Assembly: GCA_002221725.1 (NCBI GenBank)
Contig: NJFT01000115.1
Coordinates: forward strand, 1 to 64,000
Direction: 5' to 3'
From: Scedosporium boydii
Taxonomy: Eukaryota > Ascomycota > Sordariomycetes > Microascales > Microascaceae
DNA: 64,000 nt
Part shown: positions 49,701-59,611 of the stretch, one piece after another
Layout: each line of letters opens with the position of its first letter
How positions within the stretch are numbered: position 1 is the first letter of the stretch
Made by a program: the position numbers and the translations under genes
Notes under the pieces: generated by a model
Seen by the model: only the letters and a program-made list of their open reading frames with translations
Told to the model about the DNA's origin: nothing
Database searches by the model: none

Positions 49701-52555
49701 CTTAAGGGTAACTCTTCTAGTTAATACTACTTAGTAGCTAAGTTATTTCCTAGGCCTTACTTAGTCTTATTCTAAGTAAGCTAATTAGTTACTTAATTAA
49801 TCTATAGGTTTCTTATTTGTAGCTATAGGATCCTTAGTATAATAGGGTACCTAGTAGTTCTAGTAATATTAAAAGAAATGTAGTTAACTCTTCCTATAAT
49901 GTAGATATAGAGGTGTGTAGTCTCTGTACTAACTACTCTGCCTTTGTAGTCTACTAGCATTCTGTCGTATGCGTTTAGGGTATATAGCTAGTACTTTTCT
50001 ATTTATAGTAGTTCTAATTAGTTAATAATAGTTAGGGAAATAAAGTTCCCTTGTACTCTACTGTCTACTAAAGCCTAGAACTCTTATCTAGCTAGGGTAA
50101 TAAGCACCTTTAGGTAGTGGATCTACTATCCTTCTATAATATTTATTTCTCTTATTTCTTAACTAGGTCTAAGTCCTATCGTTCTTATAACTTCTTCTAC
50201 AACCAACATTAAACTCCTACATTATAGTCTTTACAAGCTGGCTATCTATTATTAGAGCCTCTTAATTTCTTATTACTGTTTTTATTACTATCTATTTAAT
50301 TCTAGTATTTCTTATAAGTAATTAACTAGGTTCTAAGTAAGTTCAAGTTACTTATTTATTTCTTCCTAGAGTTCTTTATAGAGGTTCTTTAGTCCTGTAG
50401 GGTCTATTTAGCCTTTGAGGAGGTATACTTACTTTTCTAGTTCTTCTAAGAACTTTTCCTTTAGCTCTTTTTCTTCTTCTAGTTCCTAGACTTGTTGCTA
50501 GAGTTTCTAGATTTCCTTCTGTTGTTTTTTATTGTTTTGGAGGCCTTCTTCTTCTATATTATCAACCCTTGTATTAAGGTTAGCTTTATTAAGGATAGTG
50601 TAGTAAAGATTATTAATTTATTTCTAAAGGTTAATAAGATCTAATGTAATATTATCTAGCTTCCTATTATAATATTAGTTAAGTCTTTTATAGGGTGTTT
50701 AGCTTCTGCTAGTGCCTCTATGCTAGGCAAAGGGGGCTTCCCCCTTGGCTACTTCCCTTTAGTTTGTTTATTATTCTCTTATAGATTACTTCTGCTGCTC
50801 CTATATTTTATTATCTAGGTCCTATATACTAAAGTAGGTATCTAGGTCTTTAGTTACTACTTCTATTCTTATATTGGTTTTCTTAGTCTTCCTTTATACT
50901 TTATATATTCTTTAATCCTTCTATTCTTCTTTATTTAATAGATATAGATAGTTTTTCTATCTTAAGGCTTCTATATAGTATTCCTATTATTTAGTTGAGC
51001 TCTGTAGATCCTCAAGGCACTAAGCTGCCTTATACTCTAGTTATTTATAGTTAAGGTCTTCCTTAGTGATCTTAGAGATCTACTAGATTACTTCCTTCTC
51101 TAGGTTTTCAATGATCTCCCTAAGTACTTATCTTTCTTCTTCTTTCTTAAGTATAGTATAGTAGCTGATTAGGAGGTTCTTAAACTATTCTTTTTGTTCC
51201 TAGGTAGTTTAGGCTATTTATTACTCCTAGTACTACTTCTCTAGGTTTTATTAGTATATAAACTACTATAGCAATCCAGGTATTTAGTAGTACTATTTAT
51301 AGGCCTTATTATAGTGTTCTTTATAAGACAGGTCCTTACTAGTGAGGGTATTAAATTTCTTTAGGAGTTCTTCCTTAGTCTCCTAGATCTATTCTATAAT
51401 TCCTAGAATCTTAGCTACTTCTTCTTACTTTATTATTTTAAATGTTTAGGGCTTCTTTAGGTAGTAGCTAGCCCTATCCTTGTTGCTTTAGTAGGTGGCA
51501 TAGTTGTTATTATAGTATATAGTCTATGATAAGGATTTATAGTTAATAGTGCTAGCTCCTAGCTGTTAAGTTTTTCCCTTTAGTATAGGCTTAAACCTAG
51601 ATTTCTTCTTATCTAGTCGTTTATATCCTAGCTTAAGCTTGTGCCTTATTTAGCATTCCCTTATATAGTAGCTATAATATCTGTATTTATAGTATTTCCC
51701 TACCTTCTCTTCTAGTCTCTTAAGGGGGGCTTATTTTATAGTGCTAGTACCAAGCTCTATAGGTCCTGTATAGGTTCCCTATATAGTAGTCTTATAAGCG
51801 ATCTTTTTCTTAATATAAGATCATCCTTATCCTTGTTTTTCTATATATTATTTATATTATCAGTTATCGATATATACTACTATAGCGATATATTCTAATA
51901 AGTCTCCTAGTCAATCTATTTTATATAGTTTATCTTTAACTTCATCCTTAAGTCTAGTATAAAATCGGGCTATTAGGGGCTCGTTATCCTAGTTAAGATA
52001 AGATACTACCTATTGGAACTTAGTAGTATACTAGGAAGCAGCTCCCTTTTGTCGTAGGTTCTCAAGTTATTATTTGTTAGCTTGCTCTTTATCTAAGTCG
52101 CTAAAGGTACCCTTTAAGGCTTGCTTGAAGTCCTTATATTTCCTAAAAAGCTTTTAGGTTTCCTTATCCTAGTTCCTACTTAAGGGGTTTTCTAGATAGT
52201 CTCTTATTTAAGGCTTAAACTAGGCCAGAGCATCCCCAGTAAGGAATGTAGTAATGGCAAGTACCTGGTCTTCCTCTCTATTAAGGTCAAGGTAGTAATA
52301 TAGGAAATAGGCTTAGGCCTACATTAAAAATCCTTAGAGCATTCCTTTCTTTCTATTATAGGGCTTAGGAGCTAGGATCTTATATTAGGGATAAGTAACC
52401 TAGTCCTCTAGCTGCTTAATGCAGTCACTGCTAGTAGACAGCTTATCCTCAAGTTACTACTTCTCAGCCTCAAGCTGTTCTTTTTCTTTAATGAGGGCTG
52501 TATAGGCCTTCTTTATATCTTCTATAGAGGTAGTACTTCCCTTAGTAGTAGATAT
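46624..52555 (-). pseudogene. gag-pol of element J, RIP-inactivated
   Basis: Collinear with element F. The gag start is ATA at 52553-52555. The charged segment lies around 50180-51420, the protease near 50062, the RT catalytic region near 48975 and the chromodomain near 46710-46830. Stops are mostly TAA/TAG. Small indels relative to F exist in the leader and elsewhere. Confidence 0.75.
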
Positions 52556-52615
52556 ATTATCTCTTAGTTAGTATACTACTAGATAGGGTTACTTACTAAA
52601 TAGGAGTAATTAATA

Positions 52616-53054
52616 TATTATAATCTTAACACTATAGGTTTTAGCTAATTAATAGGATAGGAAGGTGCTGGGATAGTAGGGGCCTATTTAGAGATAAGTA
52701 AGGTAATCAAGTAGTATTTACAATAATAAGTACTAAGAGTATATATATAAGTATAGGGTATAGATATTACTTACATTAACTACTAAAGAGTCTAGAAGAT
52801 AACTAGACTAGTAGAAGACATCATAGCTTTATATAGACACTTCTTCTATCTGTCTTCAGTTCCTTATCGTAGTCGATCGAGTCCTTGCTCAATCGCCTAG
52901 TCGATCCTTGGTTCGACCGGCCGGTCAGTCGGATGGCCGTCCGACCGACTCGTCAGACGCCACGCCGCCCGATTCTATAACTAAGCTATTTTAATTCTAC
53001 CGTTCTTCGCTCACCGCCCTACTCACGTGATGTGGCCGCGGCCAGCTCATAACA
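52616..53054 (-). repeat. 5' LTR of element J (439 bp)
   Basis: Inverted; starts TATTATAATCTTAACAC and ends AGCTCATAACA. The GC-rich U3 block at about 52905-53045 is almost intact. Confidence 0.9.
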
Positions 53055-54196
53055 TATAATATTTATATTTAAAAAACTTAGTAGACTAGTATTATATTAT
53101 AAGATACTAGATAAAGAATTAATAGCTATTATTAAAACATTTAAAAAATAGAAATGCTATTTAATAGATACTAAGTACTTTATTATAATTTATTTAGATT
53201 ATAGAAATCTTATAAGATTTACTATAATTAAGAAACTTAATTAATAATAAATATAATAAGCTAAAAAACTATTAGAATATAACTTTAAAATTATATATAT
53301 TAAAGGAAAAGAGAATAAAAAAGTAGATATATTTAATATATATTTTAATTACTTTTAAAAGATATTAAAAAAAATATAAATAATACTATATAAAAATAAT
53401 AAAAGAAACTTATATTAGATTATAATTAGCTACTAAGTTATAAAAGATATTAATTAAACTAATAAGCTTTTATAAAGCTATAAATAAAATAATTTTAATA
53501 AATAAATATAATATTATAAGCTATAATATAATAAGTAGTTTTAGAAAAAGAAAGATAAAATCTTTATTTTAAAAGAAATATATTAGAAACTTATTAAAGG
53601 GATCTATAAATTAGTACTTAATAAATATTCTAATATTATTAAAACTAAGTATAAGATATAATAAAACTATTATATTCTAAACCTTGAGAAAAATATTAAA
53701 AAAGTAATATAATAATATATAAATTATAGAAAGAATAAAAACTAACTTTATAAATTCTATAGATAATTATAGCTAATACTAGTATTAGAAGTACTTTAGT
53801 AGAAAATTATTATTAACTTTATTATTAAACTATTAATATTAAAAGACTTAGCTATAGAAATAAAATATAATAATATTATAATAATAATTAATAAACTAAT
53901 AAAGTATATTTATTTTATACTTTATAATAAAGTAATAAAGATATTATAATTTACTAAACTATTTTTATAGATAGTTATAGTAAATTATAACCTATTAGAA
54001 GAAATTAACTTAGATAAAAGTAGATTATTTATCTTATACTTTTAGTAAAGTCTATTAGATAGAATAAAAATTAACTATAAAATATCTACTACCTACTATC
54101 TAGAAATATAAAAATAAATAAAATAGATAAATTAAATATTTAAAATATACTTATAATATTATATTAATTAGAAATAAAATAATTAGGTATTACTAC
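53055..54196 (+). pseudogene. Element I, right part: RNase H to integrase
   Basis: Continues the pol frame cut at 45547. RNase H C-terminus, then the integrase zinc-binding region (about 53600-53760) and core (about 53810-54100). It stops at 54196 where the LTR of element K begins. Confidence 0.7.
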
Positions 54197-54960
54197 TATT
54201 ATAAGCTAGCCGCGGCCACGTTACGTGAACCGGGTAGTAAGCTAGGATAGTAGAATTAAGGAAGAAATAGCTTAGTTATAGAATTAGGTAGTGTAGTAAC
54301 TAATAAGTTAGTTAAATAGCTACTTAATCGACTAGTTAGTTAAACTAGAAATCGAGTAGATAATTAAGTATAGACTTAATTATCTATAATAAAGAACTAA
54401 AGAAGGATAGAAGAAGTATCTATATAAAGCTATAATATCTCCTACTAGTCTAGTTCTCTTCTATACTCTTTAGTAATTAATATAAATAATACTTACACTC
54501 TATACTTATATATATACTCTTAATATTTATTATTATAAATACTACTTAACTACCTTACTTACCCCTAAATAGGTACCTACTACTTCTAGTACCTTCCTAT
54601 TCTATTAATTAGCTAAAACCTAAAGTATTAAGATTATAATATATTAACTACTTCTATTTAGTAAGTAATTCTATCTAGTAATATACTAACTATAAAGTAA
54701 TATATTAACTACTAAGAAAAGTATTACTATTATAGAAGATATCAAAAAGGTCTATATAGCCTTCTAAAAGAAAAAAGATTAGCTTAAAGCTAAGAAGTAA
54801 TAATTTAAAGATAAGCTATCTATTAATAATAACTATATTAAGTAGCTAGAGGACTAAGTTACTTACCTCTAATATAAGATCCTAGCTCTTAAGCTTTATA
54901 ATAGGAAGAAAGAAGTATTCTAAAGATTTTTAATATAGGCTTAAGCCTACTTCTTATACT
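54197..54960 (+). mobile_element. Element K: 5' LTR and start of gag
   Basis: The LTR is 54197-54641 (445 bp, starting TATTATAAGCTAGCCGCGG), then a degraded gag N-terminus (from about 54702). It is broken off at 54960 against the unclassified repeat. The break is at the same gag position (after the Tyr-Leu-Leu-Tyr motif) as the loss of gag in element E at 29430. Confidence 0.75.
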
Positions 54961-56679
54961 AAGATAGGGAATAAGGTAACTAGTAAGAGGAGGGTTTAGT
55001 TCTTATATAGAATGGAAGAGCAGTAGTAGAAGAACTTTCTTCCTTGCCCAGGGGGTAGGGCATAGTTATTTCTTTTCTTTTCTTCCTTCTAAAAGATAGA
55101 GGAAGATTATCTTCTTTAAGTTTATTATTATTATTAGTTTTTTCTTTAATTTAATTAACTTCTTTTACCTAGTTCTATCTAGTCCTTATTATTAGTAATA
55201 TCCTATTACTTGTTCTAGCTTAATATATATTACAGGGTGCTCCTTTAGGTACTAATATAATTCTTTAACCTCCCCTTATTTAGAGGCCTTTTTCTTTCTA
55301 ATCTAGCTCTATTCCTATTAATTAATAGTTCTAATGACTGTCTATTTCTATTAGGGGTTCTATAGTAGCTTCTTATAGGAAATACTATAAACTATTAACT
55401 AAACTATTTTCTTTTTCTTACGATATATAGGTAGGCTACACTACTCTATTTTATCTAGAGGTCTAACTAGGATCTACTTAGAGGGCTATAGTAGTCTTAT
55501 CTATAGGTTATTGCTTTTACTATAGTAAATAAGTTGCCTGGGCTAGTTTCCGGAAAATGTTAAAGAATAATAGATTGCAAAGGGGACTTAGTATATAGGC
55601 ACCTAAGGAACAAAGTAAACATGTCAATTAAGAAAGACCCTATTAATTAACTACTTTTAGAAGTAGTAAGGTCTAGTGAGGAATTATTAGGCCTAATCTT
55701 TGAAAAACTTAAATATAAGAAGGGCTAAACTTAGTAGACCTTTCTCTTAGCTTGATAGGAGAAAGTAGGGTTTAACTTAGCTTAAATTAGAAAGTTTATA
55801 TCTAAATTAGTTAATTAATAGGAATTATCTAATAATCTATAGAATATTATAACTAGGACCCTTATTAGGCTCTTCTTATTAGGGGTAACTTTGATAGTAG
55901 GATAGGTCTTAGTAATAAAGGCCCCTAGATATATAGTAAGTCTTATAACTACTATTTTTATAATATTAGTAGTTAAGAATATAATAAATAAAGAGAAGTT
56001 CTTTATTTAGAAAAACCTTCTAAATGATTATTCTAATATAATAAGAGGAGCCTAGCCTAATAGCTCTAAATATTATAAGCAATAATTATCTTTACCTCTA
56101 CTAATTTACCCTTTATTATTATATTAATATAAAACCTAATTCCTTAAGACCTAAAGTCTAATATTATAATCTCTATTATCTTTTATTTTAATTCTAAGTC
56201 TAAGCATTACCTCTAAAGACCCTCTTCTAAAGATAACTAAAGGGGGTTCCTCTAACTATAGTAGTTCTAGCTAAGGGATATCCTCTAATATATATATATT
56301 TCTTATAGTATAAGCTACTAGAGATAGGGAAAAGATCCTAATATTTAATAAGATAAATATTATATTATTTGTTAAATACTATAAGGATAATACTCTCTTT
56401 TTAATAGGAGATAATAAGTAGAAGTTTAAGCTCCTAAAGAAAGCTATCTAGAAAGCTTCTCCTCCTATAAAAACTATAGTCTATAAGGCTATTAAAAACT
56501 CTACTTAGCCTAGGGCTAAGAAGACTCTAATCTACTAGTTTAAAGATAAGGATATAGAAGTATATAAGAACTATAATAAATATTATAAAAAGCTAATTAC
56601 TAATAGTTAGCTAAACTAGTAGAAGGATATTACTAAGTAGATAAGAAAGTAGTAATAGCTTACTATAAAGTATAAGGTA

Positions 56680-56988
56680 CTGTGATCGAGTAGGGAAACT
56701 AAACTAAAACACCCCCTACAAAATGAAAGAAATAGTTATCTTAGAGACATCGATCGCAATGCGATCGATGTTGGAAAGGTTGGTCTAATGGTCATAGAAA
56801 CGAAACTGGAATCGAAAAGGAAAAGAAGGATTCTAATTGAAAAAGATATTCTAACTTGAAGTCGATAGCCACTGAGGAATTCTTCACTTTTTGTTCCATG
56901 CCGCTGCTGCCACGCATCACGTACCATGTGGCAGCCACTGCCACAAGCCACAGTTGCTATATGCTAATCGCCCCACGCACTAACACAG
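56680..56988. mobile_element. 309-bp non-RIP insertion with CTGTG...CACAG ends
   Basis: A sharply bounded, GC-normal block inside strongly RIP-mutated sequence. Read as TA-CTGTGATC...TAACACAG-TA it is a MITE-like element with TA target duplication. Read as GTAC-TGTGATC...AACACA-GTAC it is a solo LTR (56681-56987) with a 4-bp duplication. Removing it restores the surrounding frame. It contains a 25-bp perfect palindrome. Short open frames in it are chance. Confidence 0.65.
56747..56771. repeat. 25-bp perfect palindrome
   Basis: ACATCGATCGCA, a single A, then TGCGATCGATGT: twelve paired bases with a one-base centre. It lies within the 309-bp insertion and could form a hairpin or be a protein-binding site. 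Confidence 0.85.
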
Positions 56989-58456
56989 TACTACTATTAG
57001 ATACTAATAAAAAGAAAAATCTCCTAAAGGTAATAAATGATTTCTTTTACTTATAACTTATAATAGATTATAGAATATCTTATAAGGAACTTAGTAATAA
57101 GGCTTTAGATAATCTAATTAACTATATTTAGGAAACCCTTAAGGATAGGCTTAAAAAGGAAAGTATATAGTTAACTGAAACCTACTACTAATAAGAGAAA
57201 TCTCCCTAGCTAATAGTCTACTTTAAAAATAAAAAGCAAATAATTAATTATAAAATTAGGATCCTCTAATAACTATAAATAGTTAATTAACTATTTTATA
57301 TAGAAAAGGATATTATAAGTACTTAGGTTAATAAATTAATAAAGAAAATATATAAACTATAAATCTAACTTATATAAGTAGAAGGGCTAGAAGAGGGCCT
57401 CTAGATAAGTAAAAAAGAATAGACATGACTCTTATTAAGATATAGAGCTACTAAGGAGGCTAAAGTCTTTATAATATTAATAAAGAAGAAGTTTTACTAC
57501 TATTACTATTAGAAGAAATATAGCTAAGGTAAATATATAGCTAATGCTTATAAGGAAGAAGGGATTAGTAGTTATTATCCTTATACTAGTACTCTAACCT
57601 TTAAGATAGAAGCTAAGTATAGGAGGTATTAACTATATATCTCTAGAAAAATCCTTATAAATCTTTAGTATATTAGAATTATATTTAAGGAATTTATTAT
57701 AGTAGTCTTATCTAGGTAGGATATCTCTAGAAGAGAAGGCTATTAGAAATCTAAGAGTAAGTTTATATTCTCTAATATTTTAGAAAGGGTCTAATTTAAA
57801 GCTAATAATTTCTATAACTTCTTTAAAGAGCCAGTCTATAATAAAATAGTAACTAAGACTTATTAGAATAATATAAGGCTAGTAGTATTAGGAGATCTCT
57901 TCTTTATATTTAAAAGGGCTAAGTAGGAGGAGAAGAAAAAAAAAGAAGTAGTAAAAAAAGAAGAAGAGGTAAGGTAAAAGGAAGCTAAGGGACAAGAGGC
58001 TAATATATTCTTAATCTTAGTTAGAAAGAAAAGTAAACTAGTAGACTTATATAAGTTATAGTTTAATATTAAAGATTTTCTTATTAAGGAAGAGTAAAAA
58101 GTAGTAGATATCTACTTAGAGATAAGTAGCTTTAAAAGAGAAAGGACTTTAGTTAATTAACTAGATTTTAATCTAGATATAAGTAGGGAATAGCTAAAAG
58201 ACTCTAAACTAAGTAAGCTCTTTAAAGGCTCTAATAAGGCACCTCCCTAGAGAATACCTCTTACTAGGTCCTTAATACTATTAAAAGAAGTTATTACTAG
58301 TAGAGTCTTAGAGCTTAAGGTACCTCTTATAGTTATAGAAATGATATAGCTATCTTCTTAAGTTATATTAAAACTAGAGAAGTAAGGAGTTAACTTTATT
58401 AATAGAATTTATATATAGATTTTAATAGGGGAACCTATAAAGAAAGAAGACTACTA

Positions 58457-58890
58457 TATTACGATCCTAACACTACAGGCTTCAGCTAATTAATAGAATA
58501 GGAAAGTACTAGGGTAGTAGGGGCCTGTTTAAGGATAAGTAAGGTAGTTAAGTAGTATTTACAATAATAGGTACTAAGAGTATATATATAAGTATAGGGT
58601 ATAGGTATTACTTATATTAACTATTAAAGAGTCTAGAAGATAACTAAACTAGTAAGAGATATTATAGCTTTATATAAATACTTCTTTTATCTATCTTTAA
58701 TATACAATCGCCTTCTAGGCGTTTACCTAATCGTTCTTCTAACAATTACCTAGTTATATTTCCTTTATATAGCTAGTTACTTTAAGTATATCTACCTAGT
58801 TACACTTCTAAAGGGCAACTATATAACCTTATTCTAATCTTACTATTCCTTACTACCCTAGGTAGCCTAAATTATAGCTAGATTATAATA
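58457..58890 (-). repeat. 3' LTR of element L (434 bp), mosaic
   Basis: Inverted; starts TATTACGATCCTAACAC and ends TAGATTATAATA. The segment 58700-58890 matches the U3 type at 41243-41679, not that of elements A, F and J. Confidence 0.7.
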
Positions 58891-58959
58891 TAATTTCCTC
58901 TCTCCTTTAATCTTTATCCCTAAAGACCTTATTAGTTCTAGTCCCTTCCTTTCTCCTAG

Positions 58960-59611
58960 TAAGTTCCTATACTACTTTTTCTTCTATTATACTAACTTAT
59001 ATTTCTAAGTCTTATTTCCTAGTAGTTTCCTTTAAAGTAAACTATAAGTACCTAGCTTAGATAGTAGATAATATCCTTTCTTATTAGTACCCTTTTAAGA
59101 TACTAAAGTATATAACTTATTTTAATTTTTATATTTCCTATAAGTATATTATTTAAGAGAAGTAGTCTTATTATAACTACTATATCCTCCTTTATTATAC
59201 TAATTATAATACTAGGGGAATTATAGATTTTACTTATTAGTCCTCCCTACCCTTCCTTCCTTCTCTTACTAACTAATATATCCTCTAGTTAATTATTTAA
59301 AGTAGGAATAGTCCTATATTATAAAGGAGGAGTAGGAAGTAGAGGTAGTACTTTAGGCTACCTTATCCTATATTATAAAGATTTACTAAGAAAAGGAGCT
59401 TTATAAGAAGAGGGTATTAGAGGTTGTTAGGTTAGGGATGAAGTAGGTAGCTAAGGAGGATACTATAAAGGGTGCTACTACCTCTATCCCTAATTTAGAG
59501 ATTGATTAGAGCTTATTAATAGATCTAGTACTACTAGATCTCTTAGTTTTGTTAGGTTTCTCTAGTAGTAGTCTATAAGGAGTTATAGGCTCCCTGTTAA
59601 ATATTTAATAG
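58960..59611 (+). pseudogene. Antisense reading frame of element L
   Basis: More diverged at its N-terminus than other copies. From about 59380 it clearly matches the REEEL.RKRALE region and the Leu/Ser-rich tail. It is broken by RIP stops. Confidence 0.5.

Larger units (their letters stand above)
45548..53054 (-). mobile_element. Element J: complete chromovirus, TSD TATAA
   Basis: A 7,507-bp element inserted into RNase H of element I. LTRs are 45548-45986 and 52616-53054 (439 bp each), with TATAA at 45543-45547 and 53055-53059. Joining the flanks restores collinearity with the pol of other copies. It has the same overall length as element F and intermediate RIP damage. Confidence 0.95.
55621..58450 (+). 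pseudogene. Long RIP-degraded reading frame, unknown protein
   Basis: ATG at 55621 starts a frame of roughly 840 codons once the 309-bp insertion is left out; stops are TAG/TAA at likely Trp and Gln codons. A cluster of Tyr codons near 57490-57530 (KKKFYYYYY) may be former Cys/His codons (TGC and CAC both become TAC by RIP), which would make a zinc knuckle, as in gag or LINE ORF1 proteins. A Lys/Glu-rich low-complexity stretch follows near 57915-57990. I cannot assign a family. Confidence 0.4.
54961..58456 (+). mobile_element. Unclassified repeat with one long degraded reading frame
   Basis: About 3.5 kb with no similarity to the chromoviruses in the window. The first 500 bp are also present, inverted, at 29431-29450 plus 36958-37437. 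From an ATG at 55621 a plus-strand frame can be followed to about 58450, broken by RIP-type stops and by the insertion at 56680-56988. The right side is bounded by the LTR of element L. LTRs or terminal repeats of its own were not found. Confidence 0.55.

Noticed and set aside
56736..57056. Two short frames around 56.8-57.0 kb
   Set aside because: Both lie in or run out of the 309-bp insertion into RIP-mutated flank and are chance openings.
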